This document shows positions 27,019 to 35,329 of a stretch of 64,000 bases of DNA, one piece after another; the stretch's first letter is position 1, and the number at the start of each line of letters is the position of its first letter. The notes beneath the pieces were generated by a model, which worked only from the letters and a program-made list of their open reading frames with translations, was not told the origin of the DNA and searched no databases. This stretch comes from Enterococcus crotali (GTDB taxonomy: Bacteria > Bacillota > Bacilli > Lactobacillales > Enterococcaceae): positions 195,918 through 259,917 of the forward strand of contig NZ_AYPQ01000007.1 in NCBI RefSeq assembly GCF_000633635.1, in the 5' to 3' direction. Both the position numbers and the translations under genes were made by a program.

Positions 27019-29763
27019 ATGAAAAAAACAAAGTTTATATTAATTAGTTTATTTTTATTGTGTGGTATAGGTATGTTATTTAGTTCTAAAAGTAAAATAA
27101 ATGCTGCGCCAAAGGCAGAAATAAAAGAAGAAAATTCTAAAGAAACTATAGCACCAAAAAGCAGTGAGAACAAAGAGACGATAATTGGACCTTTACAACC
27201 AGAAAATAAAGCTGTTGCTCAAAACTTAAGTATTACAACTACAGCAGTTATTAGTTCATTAGCAGAGGCGTTGATCAATCCAGAATTTATTGATTATTCC
27301 AATGTGAAAATGAATACTAGACCTCAGAAAACTCAGCAAGGAACATTTACTGGTGGAGGGCTATTTGGTTTTACAAATGAAAAAGGTGGAATTATTTTAT
27401 CAACGGGAAATTTAACTGAATTAACCAATAATGGAGCTGAAGCAGACAGGGTTCAAAGTAACTGGCTGGAAGGTCCTGGAGATGCAGATCTATTAAAACT
27501 ATTAGGAGCTGGTACTGAAATTCAAGATGCTAACTTTATCGAGTTTGATTTCATTCCTAAAAAAGATATTTTAATATTCGACTATGTATTTGGCTCAGAA
27601 GAGTATTATAGCTATGTGGGTAGTGAATTTAATGATGTATTTGGTTTATTTATAAACGAAAAAGGAAAAGAAGCACAAAAAGAAAATATCGCCTTGATTC
27701 CAGGGACGACAAACCAGCACGTTTCTATTAATAATGTAAATAATGGAAATCCACAGACTGGTGCAAAAGCTAAAAATCCTCAATATTTTGTGCCCAACTA
27801 TACATTACACAACCCTACTTCAATTAATGGTTATACTACAAAATTAACTGCCAAAAAAGCTGTAGAAGTAGGAAAGCAGTATCACTTAAAATTAGCAATT
27901 GGCGATGCTGAGGACGGATTTTTTGATAGCTATTTAATGATGTCCAATTTGCAAGCTGTTTCATATGGCAGCATTAATGTTCATTATATAGATAAGAAAA
28001 CACAAGCGGAATTGATTCCACCTATTATTTTTAGTGGGATAGAAGGAGACATTTTTACACCAAAGTCTGAAATAATTAATGGCTATAATTTAGCTGAGGG
28101 TCCTGTGGATGAAGCTGGAAATGTGCTTACTCCAAACATTGAGATAATCGAAGGAGAGCGGCATGTCTACTACAAATACTCTAAAATTGTAACGGATGGT
28201 ACGGTATCAGCTATACACAAGGATTTAGAAGGCAATATTTTAGATACTGTAAATCAGACTGGAGAAATTAATACAGATTTTACTGTTTCTTCCAAAAATG
28301 ATTTATATGGCTATAAACTGGTAAAATCACCTGACGTTGAATCAGGAAAGTATACAGAGGACCCACAAGAATTTGTTTATATTTATGAAAAAATCAAACC
28401 TGTGACAGACCTGTCCTTTACTGTTGATGATGTAGTCTCAAATGAAGCAGGACGCAACGAAATATTACACTATAAGAATAAGTTTAGTACAACATTAACT
28501 TTACCTTCTGAAACACCTGCTTCGTATAAGCCGATTAAGTATAAAACATTGAAGCTTTCTGTTAACCAACTACATGATAGCTTAACGGACTTTAAACATT
28601 TCCAGGTGACAAATGATCAAGGTGTAAAATTGCCTGTTCCAGACAAAGCCTTTGATTATAATGAAACAGCTAAAACAATAGCAGTGACTATCCCAGAAGC
28701 TTTAATTGAAACAAGTGGAGTTCTTAATTTAGAGTATGATGCAACGATTAAAGACTCAGCATTAGTAGGTGAAAAAATTGTTCAAACAGCTTCTGCTGTT
28801 GGAGAATTTGAAGATGGGGTGAGTCTGTCAGTGACTCCGCTTCAGTCAAATGAGGTTACGACCACAATCATTTCACGGGAATCGAAGGTAGTCGTTGAGT
28901 ATTTGGAAGAAGAGACCAATAAGGTTTTAAAAGAAGCAAAAACAATTCCAGGTATTGTTGGAGAAGGCTATGAAGTAAATACAGAGACTGAGACAGTAAA
29001 AAATTATACTTTTGTACGTGCTCAAGGTGCAGCTTTACAAGGAAAATTTATAAAAGAAGCTCAGACTATCCAATTATTTTATAAAAGAGCAACAACAACA
29101 TTAACAATAGAATTTGTCGATTTAGCAGGTAAGGAATTATTTCCTTCAATCGTGCAGACAAAGAATATTGGAGAATTTATCAACTTGAAAAACGATTCAG
29201 AGATAGTTGCTGCTATTGCAACTGTTGAAGAGAAACCGTATAAATTATTGACAGAGCCGGATAATGTCACGAACTTTGAAATCGTTGAAGGTGAAAATAA
29301 AGCGAAATATGTTTTTGAAGGAAGGCTTACATTATTTTCAGCACCAGAAAATATTAATTTTGATGTTTATAAATATAATGGCTCTGTTACCCGCGTAGAT
29401 CAGCCACTTTACGATAAAGATTTGGTTGTACAAGATGGGCGTTTAATAAAAGACCGTTGGACTTTAAGAGCAAAACTAACTAAAGAAATGCAAAGTACAG
29501 AGCTGGATTCTTCCAATGTTGTATTGAGAAATGCTATTCGTTATGTATATAATGGCAAAGAAATTATCTTGAATACTGTTGAAGCATTACCTATTATGGT
29601 CCACACTAATAATAGTGATCAAGAGCTATACAATATTAGTAGCACATGGTCAGGAACGAAAACGGGTGATGGACTTAAACTAGAAGTTGACCCAGGGGAC
29701 GTTAAAAAAGTAGGTACCTACCAAGGTGAGATACTTTGGGAGCTTGCGGCTACGCCTCTTTAA
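27019..29763 (+). CDS. Large surface protein with choice-of-anchor L and MucBP-like domains
   Basis: This 914-residue secreted protein has a signal peptide (MKKTKFILISLFLLCGIGML, cleavage near INA-AP). A choice-of-anchor L domain covers ~70-310 (TGGGLFGFTNEKGGIILSTG, FIEFDFIPKKDILIFDYVFG, SEEYYSYVGSEFNDVFG). Two to three MucBP-like modules follow at ~315-460 (INVHYIDKKTQAELIPPI; HVYYKYSK), then a cadherin/isopeptide-like beta domain, more MucBP repeats (~625-780), and a C-terminal ~120-residue domain ending GEILWELAATPL. It has no LPXTG; the final W-x-L resembles a WxL-type wall-binding end. An adhesin or mucin-binding role is inferred. GGAGGAGGAG precedes the ATG. It stands alone next to an IS remnant. 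Confidence 0.8.
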   Translation: MKKTKFILISLFLLCGIGMLFSSKSKINAAPKAEIKEENSKETIAPKSSENKETIIGPLQPENKAVAQNLSITTTAVISSLAEALINPEFIDYSNVKMNTRPQKTQQGTFTGGGLFGFTNEKGGIILSTGNLTELTNNGAEADRVQSNWLEGPGDADLLKLLGAGTEIQDANFIEFDFIPKKDILIFDYVFGSEEYYSYVGSEFNDVFGLFINEKGKEAQKENIALIPGTTNQHVSINNVNNGNPQTGAKAKNPQYFVPNYTLHNPTSINGYTTKLTAKKAVEVGKQYHLKLAIGDAEDGFFDSYLMMSNLQAVSYGSINVHYIDKKTQAELIPPIIFSGIEGDIFTPKSEIINGYNLAEGPVDEAGNVLTPNIEIIEGERHVYYKYSKIVTDGTVSAIHKDLEGNILDTVNQTGEINTDFTVSSKNDLYGYKLVKSPDVESGKYTEDPQEFVYIYEKIKPVTDLSFTVDDVVSNEAGRNEILHYKNKFSTTLTLPSETPASYKPIKYKTLKLSVNQLHDSLTDFKHFQVTNDQGVKLPVPDKAFDYNETAKTIAVTIPEALIETSGVLNLEYDATIKDSALVGEKIVQTASAVGEFEDGVSLSVTPLQSNEVTTTIISRESKVVVEYLEEETNKVLKEAKTIPGIVGEGYEVNTETETVKNYTFVRAQGAALQGKFIKEAQTIQLFYKRATTTLTIEFVDLAGKELFPSIVQTKNIGEFINLKNDSEIVAAIATVEEKPYKLLTEPDNVTNFEIVEGENKAKYVFEGRLTLFSAPENINFDVYKYNGSVTRVDQPLYDKDLVVQDGRLIKDRWTLRAKLTKEMQSTELDSSNVVLRNAIRYVYNGKEIILNTVEALPIMVHTNNSDQELYNISSTWSGTKTGDGLKLEVDPGDVKKVGTYQGEILWELAATPL

Positions 29764-29870
29764 TAATAAATAATAATATTATGACGAGATGAGAGAAAAG
29801 TATGATCCCTTAGATGTCAGCATTACAAGGAAACAGAGGATAATCATAAAGTAATATTTAATTCATGTTA

Positions 29871-29907
29871 AAGTCTATAAGGAATTCATTTCCTATAGGC
29901 TTTTTTA
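29871..29907 (+). terminator. Terminator after the surface-protein gene
   Basis: The hairpin GTCTATAAGGAA / TTCCTATAGGC is followed by six T. The region from here to 30190 contains no gene I can support. Confidence 0.7.
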
Positions 29908-30191
29908 TTTGTTGAAAAAATAACGAAATAATAGGTAGAAGATTAGCGAAATAACAAAACGGATTTAGGTCTTTTTTGATAGGATTTCAGTGTATGGACT
30001 TGGATTTAATAAGAATAGTGTCAAATTAAAGGGGGAAAGCAAATACTAAATAGCTTTTAAGCTGAGGATGTTTCTTTAAGCTACATAACATAGGGCTAAA
30101 GGCGTCTTTCGGCTATTGATAAACGATTTACTGGTTTCTTTTTAAGAAGCTTAGAAAGCCGTTTAAAGAGGTTTTTGATAGGTGGGGGAAC

Positions 30192-30233
30192 AAAAAACTA
30201 TTAGCAAGAATTAAATCTTGTTAATAGTTTTTA
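30192..30233 (-). terminator. Terminator downstream of tRNA-Arg
   Basis: The near-perfect stem ACTATTAGCAAG / CTTGTTAATAGT has T runs on both strands. Read on the minus strand it directly follows the tRNA gene. Confidence 0.75.
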
Positions 30234-30240
30234 ATAGGAA

Positions 30241-30314
30241 TACGCCAAGAGAGATTCGAACTCCCGACCGCTCGCTTAGAAGGCGAGTGCTCTATCCAGC
30301 TGAGCTATTGGCGC
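30241..30314 (-). tRNA. tRNA-Arg (anticodon TCT)
   Basis: A complete 74-base cloverleaf can be folded. The acceptor stem is GCGCCAA with TTGGCGT, the D arm contains AGCTCAGCTGGATAGAGC, the anticodon stem-loop is CTCGC-CTTCTAA-GCGAG with anticodon TCT (reads AGA), and the T arm is GTCGGGAGTTCGAATCTCTC. CCA is not encoded. Transcription is opposite to the neighbouring rplU operon. Confidence 0.97.
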
Positions 30315-30435
30315 AAAACGTTAACGCAACAGAATTTATTATAATGAACATCTAAAACAAAGTCAATCATAAATTAGAAATAACAACAAAGTTTTTTTGA
30401 AAAGTAGTTTATATCGCTAAATCACTAAGTTTTTA

Positions 30436-30464
30436 TTGACTCGGGCTTCTTATTTTGATATGAT
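30436..30464 (+). promoter_or_regulatory. Sigma-A promoter of rplU-prp-rpmA
   Basis: TTGACT (30436-30441), a 17-base spacer and TATGAT (30459-30464) lie just upstream of the L21 leader. Confidence 0.85.
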
Positions 30465-30474
30465 ACTAATGTTG

Positions 30475-30575
30475 TAATTGTGGACTCCACAGCTACAACC
30501 GCACAGAACAAGTTTTTGTAAGCACAACAATCGTTGTCACTTGGGATGGCGAGTCTAAGTCTAGAAGAAGGAGGT
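30475..30575 (+). ncRNA. Ribosomal protein L21 leader
   Basis: The ~100-base untranslated leader between promoter and rplU contains GTGGACTCCACAG and GTCACTTGGGATGGCGAGTC. That composition and position match the Firmicutes L21 leader (Rfam L21_leader), thought to allow feedback by L21. No covariance check was possible. Confidence 0.7.
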
Positions 30576-30585
30576 GCTGTATAGC

Positions 30586-30894
30586 ATGTACGCAATTATC
30601 AAAACTGGTGGTAAACAAGTAAAAGTTGAGGTAGGTCAATCAATTTACGTTGAAAAATTAGACGTAGAAGCTGGCGAAAAAGTTGTTTTTGACGAAGTTA
30701 TCTTAGTGGGTGGCGAATCTACGAAAGTAGGAGCTCCAACTGTTGCAGGTGCAACTGTCGAAGGAACTGTAGAAAAACACGGCAAACAAAAGAAAGTCGT
30801 GACTTTCAAATACAAACCTAAAAAACACACTCACCGCAAACAAGGTCACCGTCAACCATATACAAAAGTTGTAATCAACGCAATCAACGCATAA
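30586..30894 (+). CDS. rplU: 50S ribosomal protein L21
   Basis: This 102-residue L21 starts [18 protein letters not shown] and ends with the conserved rRNA-binding [19 protein letters not shown] chose ATG 30586 because AAGGAGGTG lies 10 bases upstream; an upstream in-frame GTG at 30574 is inside that site. It is the first gene of the rplU-prp-rpmA operon and encodes a large-subunit protein that binds 23S rRNA. Confidence 0.98.
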   Translation: MYAIIKTGGKQVKVEVGQSIYVEKLDVEAGEKVVFDEVILVGGESTKVGAPTVAGATVEGTVEKHGKQKKVVTFKYKPKKHTHRKQGHRQPYTKVVINAINA

Positions 30895-30928
30895 TTCTTT
30901 TAAGTTGCATAGGAAAGAAGGCCTATCA

Positions 30929-31273
30929 ATGATTAAAAGTTCCTTTAAACGTAATGGCGCAGGCCAAATCGTTTCTTTTGAAGTCTCGGGGCATGCTGAA
31001 TCAGGTCCATATGGCAGTGACATCGTTTGTGCAGCTGTGTCTGCGTTAACGATTAGTACAGTCAATGGTATTGATGCATTAGCTGGCTTTGAACCGATTG
31101 TTGAAACCAACGAAGATGAAGGTGGTTACCTTTATGTTGAGATGATTTCTAATGCTAATCAGGAACAAACCAATATTGCCCAAATTCTCTTGGAAAATCT
31201 TTTATTAGGTCTACAAGCGATCGAGCAAGAAAGTCTTGAATTTATTCAAGTCAAAACCATAAATGAAAAATAG
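30929..31273 (+). CDS. prp: Ribosomal-processing cysteine protease Prp
   Basis: This 114-residue member of the YsxB/Prp family has the catalytic His in FEVSGHAESGPYG and the catalytic Cys in DIVCAAVSAL. Prp removes the N-terminal extension of L27 in Firmicutes. The next gene encodes an L27 with exactly such an extension (MNLQLF before AHKKGG), which supports the assignment. Start is ATG 30929; AGGAAAGAAGG precedes it. Confidence 0.95.
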   Translation: MIKSSFKRNGAGQIVSFEVSGHAESGPYGSDIVCAAVSALTISTVNGIDALAGFEPIVETNEDEGGYLYVEMISNANQEQTNIAQILLENLLLGLQAIEQESLEFIQVKTINEK

Positions 31274-31285
31274 GAGGTGCAGACT

Positions 31286-31573
31286 ATGTTATTAAATATG
31301 AATTTACAATTATTCGCCCACAAAAAAGGTGGAGGTTCTACTTCCAATGGACGTGATTCAGAATCTAAACGCCTAGGCGCTAAAAGTGCTGATGGACAGA
31401 CTGTTACTGGTGGATCAATTTTATACCGTCAACGCGGAACTAAAATTTACCCAGGAGCAAACGTAGGTATCGGCGGAGACGACACTTTATTTGCTAAAGT
31501 TGACGGTGTAGTACGTTTCGAACGTAAAGGCCGCGACAAAAAACAAGTGTCTGTTTACCCAGTAGCTCAATAA
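31286..31573 (+). CDS. rpmA: 50S ribosomal protein L27
   Basis: This 95-residue L27 carries the Firmicutes N-terminal extension [10 protein letters not shown], followed by [21 protein letters not shown]. Cleavage after Phe by Prp exposes the N-terminus that reaches the peptidyl-transferase centre. ATG 31286 follows AGGAGGTGCAGACT. Its last codons (VAQ-stop) and terminator are duplicated 2.3 kb downstream and, diverged, 6.9 kb downstream, marking it as an integration target. Confidence 0.98.
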   Translation: MLLNMNLQLFAHKKGGGSTSNGRDSESKRLGAKSADGQTVTGGSILYRQRGTKIYPGANVGIGGDDTLFAKVDGVVRFERKGRDKKQVSVYPVAQ

Positions 31574-31625
31574 TTTTTGAACTGATCGGCTCTATCCCTT
31601 GTGTAGTAAGGGATAGAGCTTTTTT
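31556..31625 (+). repeat. rpmA attachment-site repeat, copy 1 (att-like), includes rpmA terminator
   Basis: This 70-base sequence runs from the rpmA 3' end (TACCCAGTAGCTCAATAA) through the operon terminator (stem GCTCTATCCCTT / AAGGGATAGAGC, 31589-31619, then T6). It recurs at 33888-33957 with only two C/T differences. The pairing of each copy with an adjacent integrase remnant marks them as attachment sites. Confidence 0.85.
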
Positions 31626-31669
31626 ATTTTTTTCAATTTTCGACTGACCTTGAGATTGACCTTGAACAG

Positions 31670-31795
31670 CTAAAAGCTTGCAAACTTCGCTAGTTGTTTA
31701 ACGATTTTTTCTTTAGACTTCTTGGTAACGTGGGTATATATATCCATAGTCATTTCGATTGAACTATGTCCAAGTCTTTCCTGAGGATTTAACCT
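31670..31795 (-). pseudogene. Tyrosine integrase, C-terminal fragment (element 1)
   Basis: The minus strand encodes NPQERLGHSSIEMTMDIYTH followed by VTKKSKEKIVKQLAKFASF and a stop. This carries the conserved LGHSS (catalytic His) and the IYTH catalytic Tyr of Tn916/Lambda-type integrases. Nothing upstream of residue ~-42 from the end remains, so it is inactive. It lies 45 bases inside the first rpmA repeat, the normal place for an integrase next to its own att site. Confidence 0.8.
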
Positions 31796-31841
31796 GACAA
31801 AATATAATTAAAAACTATTCAATTAATACAGGAGGTCGACG

Positions 31842-32009
31842 ATGAAAACATATAAACTAATATGTCAATCACATAAGGGGGAGTTTGGCAAACTGATGCT
31901 TGAGCAGCCATCTAGAAAAGCGGCTATCAAGTGGGCTATGGAATGCAAAGCGGTTAAGAAGGTTGTTAAGGTACAGGAGGGGGAACGGATTGAGAACATC
32001 AATATTTAA
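31842..32009 (+). CDS. Small phage/ICE-type hypothetical protein
   Basis: This 55-residue basic protein (MKTYKLICQSHKGEFGKL, ending GERIENINI) follows ACAGGAGGTCGACG. It overlaps the next gene by 20 bases in another frame, an arrangement frequent in phage regulatory modules. I do not recognise the family. Such short genes commonly precede the late-gene regulator in enterococcal prophages. Confidence 0.6.
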   Translation: MKTYKLICQSHKGEFGKLMLEQPSRKAAIKWAMECKAVKKVVKVQEGERIENINI

Positions 32010-32408
32010 CTATATCAAAGATATCTTAGCGGATTACTACAAAACAGGTGAGTATATCAAGCAGCGTGAGGACGAGCTGCGTTATCCGCACCGTGAGTCT
32101 GATCCCAATGGAGATATCAAAGGGAGCAAGGCGAGTTATGACAATCAGGTTAACTTGACGATTACGATCGAGCAAGACAAGAGGTTGACTAACTTAGGGC
32201 GCAATAAGTGTGTTATTTCAAAATTACTGAGCGAGACAGGCGAAGAGACGGCAACGATTATCGAAGAATTTTATTTAAAGAAGCGTCCACAATTTACATT
32301 ACGAGGTTGATTGAAAATGAGTTGATTTTCTGTAGTAGACGGACGGCAAGTAATTTACGTACTAAGTTTTTTGAGGAAATGGCAAGGGAGCTAAATTTAG
32401 AAATCTGA
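31990..32408 (+). CDS. Phage late transcriptional regulator (ArpU/RinA-like), frameshifted
   Basis: The frame from TTG 31990 (AGGAGGGG at 31976-31983) gives MRTSIFNYIKDILADYYKTG and EYIKQREDELRYPHRES, then the helix-turn-helix-like ISKLLSETGEETATIIEEFY, with the composition of ArpU/RinA-type phage regulators. It stops after PQFTLRG. The -1 frame continues TRLIENELIFCSRRTASNLR and ends ELNLEI at 32408. Adding one A in ACATTACG (near 32301) yields a ~139-residue protein ending in a full helical C-terminal half. It may once have activated late phage genes, which are no longer present. Confidence 0.6.
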
Positions 32409-32472
32409 TTTGCCCAAAAATTGCCTCCCGACTGTATGTGATGATGATATATTGATATTATGAAATACTAAG

Positions 32473-32546
32473 ATAAACCATCCAAAGCAAACAATTACAC
32501 AATCATTCCCAAATTTAAAATATGATCATTGTTGCGGATGGTTTAT
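32473..32546. repeat. Perfect 11-bp inverted repeat
   Basis: ATAAACCATCC (32473-32483) and GGATGGTTTAT (32536-32546) can pair around a 52-base AT-rich loop, just downstream of the regulator. It could be a remnant element end or a cis-acting structure. No function is assigned. Confidence 0.5.
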
Positions 32547-32548
32547 GG

Positions 32549-32590
32549 CACTCACAGGTAAATACCTAGTTTACAGCCTGTGGGTGTTTT
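32549..32590 (+). terminator. Terminator in element 1
   Basis: The stem CACTCACAGG / CCTGTGGGTG (32549-32558 and 32577-32586) is followed by T4. Confidence 0.65.
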
Positions 32591-32700
32591 ATTGAGATAA
32601 AGCTCAATGAGGATCAGATTTATTTTTAATGTAGTGAGATATAGGCAGATTAAAGACACCTCATCAATAAACAAATAAGGTGTCTAATTAAGAAATAATA

Positions 32701-33573
32701 TTAAAAATGTTTCTTTCTATTTCTTATAAAGACGGTAGCTATTAAAAGAATGATTATAGAAACACCCAAAATAACTAATGCTTTATTTCTTTTTTCTCCG
32801 GTGTTTGGGAAGCTTTCTTTTTTGGAGGTATTTTTTTTGGACTCAGTAGTTTTCGTTGTATCAGTAGAGGATGTACCGCTTGTACTGTCCGTGTCTGCTG
32901 AAGAGTTCGAACTACCACTGATGTAGTTACCAGATTCTATTTGGTCTGCCATTGCAGCTAAAGCATATTCTCCGTGAGCATTCAGTGTGGGGTCATCACT
33001 ATTGTCATAAGAGAGTTTTATGTTATCGATTATATCTATAAGTTCTTGATTACTTAAGCTATTTATAAGATTTTTATCCAAATCGTAAACGTATATTAAT
33101 GAGAGTCTGATTTGAGGCAAGAAATTTTTCAATTCATCTGTGGACAATGTAGTATAGTTTATTGAATATGACTCTTTCGGAATAGGATTATCTCCATAAA
33201 TTTTAACTACCATTTTTGCTGATCCGCTAATATCTTGGTTTATGAAGTGAAATGCCATATTTTTTGCATTCCCTAATTGTTCATCAGACAATCGGTTTAT
33301 CAGTTCCTCAGTCAAACCATAGTATGGAACTGTCAATAATAAGTTTTGCCTAAGAGTTAATTCAATATCATCTGAAGTTGTTTCAGTAGAATTAATAGAT
33401 GATACGCCTAAATCAGAACTGGTCATTTCTGCTACGGAAGAATCTGTTGTTGAAGAATCATTTACCAAACTTGTAGAAGTACTCTCTGGAACAGGTTCTT
33501 CTGCCGAAACGTAAGGCATGTTTAATAAAACGATACAACCAAAGCAACTAATTATAAGAGCTAATTTTTTCAT
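32701..33573 (-). CDS. LPXTG-anchored (FPNTG) surface protein, unknown function
   Basis: This 290-residue protein begins with a signal peptide (MKKLALIISCFGCIVLLNMP, cleavage near VSA-EE) and ends with the sortase signal FPNTG, a hydrophobic helix (LVILGVSIIILLIATVFI) and the basic tail RNRKKHF. A Ser/Thr-rich low-complexity stem follows the signal peptide, and another precedes the anchor. Between them, residues ~75-215 form a helical domain with internal similarity (LTEELINRLSDEQLGNAKN against LDKNLINSLSNQELIDIID). I do not recognise that domain. ATG 33573 has AAAGGAATGATTTAT upstream. It is cargo of the first rpmA-integrated element. Confidence 0.75.
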   Translation of the reverse strand: MKKLALIISCFGCIVLLNMPYVSAEEPVPESTSTSLVNDSSTTDSSVAEMTSSDLGVSSINSTETTSDDIELTLRQNLLLTVPYYGLTEELINRLSDEQLGNAKNMAFHFINQDISGSAKMVVKIYGDNPIPKESYSINYTTLSTDELKNFLPQIRLSLIYVYDLDKNLINSLSNQELIDIIDNIKLSYDNSDDPTLNAHGEYALAAMADQIESGNYISGSSNSSADTDSTSGTSSTDTTKTTESKKNTSKKESFPNTGEKRNKALVILGVSIIILLIATVFIRNRKKHF

Positions 33574-33754
33574 ATAAATCATTCCTTTCTGAATCGATTG
33601 TAACATAAATGAAATATATTTGTAATATGAAAGTCTTAAGATTACCTTAAGAATCGATAATATCCTGTAGTCATCGCTTATGCGGTGGCTTTTTATGGCT
33701 CTTTGTCAACTAATGTTGGTGAAGAAAATCCAAAGAATTAAATCATTTAGTATG

Positions 33755-33787
33755 AGTCTTAGAGGTCTTTTCCTCTAGGACTTTTTA
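33755..33787 (+). terminator. Hairpin terminator upstream of att copy 2
   Basis: The 11-bp stem AGTCTTAGAGG / CCTCTAGGACT (33755-33765 and 33772-33782) is followed by T5. No plus-strand gene directly precedes it, so it may be left over from a lost gene. Confidence 0.65.
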
Positions 33788-33887
33788 TTTGGTTGAAAAA
33801 GAACAGCGCCAAAGTATAAAGTAATTCTCAATTTAAAATTTTAGAAGAAACACGTTTATTCTTATAGAACTGATAGCTTAGGGGCTA

Positions 33888-33957
33888 TACCCAGTAGCTC
33901 AATAATTTTTGAACTGATTGGCTCTATTCCTTGTGTAGTAAGGGATAGAGCTTTTTT
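33888..33957 (+). repeat. rpmA attachment-site repeat, copy 2
   Basis: This 70-base copy of the rpmA end plus terminator differs from copy 1 at two C/T positions. The rpmA coding part is reduced to the last codons, so it is an integration scar and not a gene. It separates two remnant elements. Confidence 0.85.
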
Positions 33958-33990
33958 GTTTGGGGTAAACATACACTTGAATACGGTTTG

Positions 33991-34188
33991 TTAAAAGTCG
34001 GCGTATTTGGCTAGTTTGTCGGCTGTTTTTCCTTTAGTTTTCTGTGTTAAGTGAGTATAAACGTTCATTGTCATTTTGATGGAACTATGACCAAGACAAT
34101 CTTGTGTCTCTTTCATTGTTGTGCCACTCACAAAGAGCATTGAAGCTTGTGTATATCGATAACCAAGAGAACCTATGTTGTGTTGCAC
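33991..34188 (-). pseudogene. Tyrosine integrase, C-terminal fragment (element 2)
   Basis: The minus strand encodes GYRYTQASMLFVSGTTMKE, then QDCLGHSSIKMTMNVYTHLT and a basic tail ending LAKYADF, stop at 33991. The box II motif normally reads HxxR-H-T-H; here the Arg is kept, the following His became Tyr/Gln (RYTQ), and the N-terminal ~300 residues are missing. The fragment sits 33 bases from att copy 2, in the same relation as the first integrase fragment to copy 1. Confidence 0.8.
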
Positions 34189-34284
34189 GCCTTAGAAAAC
34201 CTTGTAGCTCGTTGATATACGTCTTGACGGTTCATGTATTGACCGTTAGAGTTACAAAATATTATATTATTTTTTTTACTTTGG

Positions 34285-34852
34285 TTGAAATCAGTATTTG
34301 CGTTTGAAAATTATTTAAAGTCTACCGGTGTCGAAACAGATATAAGAAAAGCTGTATTTGCCTATAATCATGCCGATTGGTATGTAGATAAAGTTTTAAA
34401 TATTGCGGAGAGTTATGTTAATGCGGGTTCAAATGGTGATGGCAAAGGTGATGGAACTTGGAAAAATCCAGTAAGAACACCTTATCAAGTATCGCAAGAA
34501 TGGGATGTTATTGGGGATCAAACGGATGTGATTCATGGCGGTACTGATTACGTCTGCGGGTAGTAAACCGTCTATGTATTGTGTTAAGGCTGGCAAAGTA
34601 TTAGTTGTTGGCTCAAATCTTGGTTATGAGGGAAATTATGTCATTGTAGAATATGTGGGGGGATTTGTAACCTACTATGGGCATTTTGATTCTGTCAATG
34701 TTACATATGGGCAACAAGTGACTAATGAAACAGTATTAGGAATTACGGGACAGACGGGACTTGCAACTGGTATCCATTTACATTTTGAAGTAAGGCAAGG
34801 TGGATCAAGTGCAAATAGTCGTATCAATCCTAGAGACGTAATAAATGTTTGA
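34285..34852 (+). pseudogene. Lytic transglycosylase/M23 peptidase remnant (5'-truncated, frameshifted)
   Basis: The first part (FENYLKSTGVETDIRKAVFA, YNHADWYVDKVLNIAESYV) is the end of an SLT-type lysozyme domain. The second part (from SAGSKPSMYCVKAGK through YYGHFDSVNVTYGQ to GIHLHFEVRQGG) is an M23 metallopeptidase with the HLHFE motif and the HGGTDY metal site. The parts are in different frames; the break is at ~34548-34560 and needs two bases added or one removed, unlike the one-base losses elsewhere. The N-terminus is gone. Its two-domain make-up matches VirB1-like wall hydrolases of conjugative elements or phage tail lysins. Confidence 0.65.
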
Positions 34853-34867
34853 AATAAGGAGAATGTA

Positions 34868-35050
34868 ATGAAACTAGAACAATTAAGAAATTTGTTATCA
34901 TCGTTAGATGATGATATTGAGGTTCGTGTATCGTTTCAGGAATACAAAGAAGATGCAATGAAAGATTTCGGATATGAAGATGGATATTTTCAAAGTTTAG
35001 AGGGTATGAGTATAAATGGTGATACATTAGTTTTGAAAGGTACTAACTAA
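34868..35050 (+). CDS. Small acidic hypothetical protein
   Basis: This 60-residue protein starts MKLEQLRNLLSSLDDDIEVR with ATAAGGAGAATGTA upstream. It has a predicted alpha-beta-beta composition and ends MSINGDTLVLKGTN. The LLSxLDDDxEV pattern is common in small proteins of conjugative elements and phages, but I cannot assign a function. It lies just 3' of the SLT/M23 remnant on the second element. Confidence 0.55.
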   Translation: MKLEQLRNLLSSLDDDIEVRVSFQEYKEDAMKDFGYEDGYFQSLEGMSINGDTLVLKGTN

Positions 35051-35054
35051 AAAA

Positions 35055-35071
35055 ACTTGCCCGTGGTAATT
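35055..35071 (+). repeat. 17-bp direct repeat, left copy
   Basis: ACTTGCCCGTGGTAATT recurs exactly at 37788-37804, with partial similarity continuing on the right (AAGGTTTTTGTTGA here, GAGATTTTTAGTGA there). The two copies bracket the secreted protein, the ECF sigma and the anti-sigma genes. Confidence 0.8.
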
Positions 35072-35204
35072 AAGGTTTTTGTTGACTAAGATTTTGACTA
35101 AGAAAAAATTGTTTATAGTGGTGTTTAGTAACATGTTATTAGTGATTTTGGTTGTGTAAATGGCTATACAAGGCGTAACGGTTCATAATGGTGTCTGAAC
35201 TATC

Positions 35205-35230
35205 GAACATATAGATCGATAAAACGTGTC
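35205..35230 (+). promoter_or_regulatory. Candidate ECF-type promoter for the secreted-protein gene
   Basis: GAAC, a 16-base spacer and CGTGTC are laid out like ECF sigma promoters (AAC -35, CGT -10). An AAAC-N16-CAGTC arrangement with the same spacing occurs before the sigma-factor gene (36115-36139). Assignment is by pattern only. Confidence 0.35.
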
Positions 35231-35329
35231 TTTGTGTTCTAAATATAATGTTATATAATGTTTATTGCAGGCATTAAGATAAAAATAATTATCAAATGTT
35301 TGTGAAAAAATAATAAAGGAGATTATATA

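Noticed and set aside
30574-30585. Upstream GTG start for rplU
   Set aside because: The codon lies within the AAGGAGGTG ribosome binding site; ATG 30586 gives the conserved L21 N-terminus.
32208-32408. Separate 66-codon gene after the phage regulator
   Set aside because: Its C-terminal part continues the regulator after a one-base repair and it has no start site of its own.
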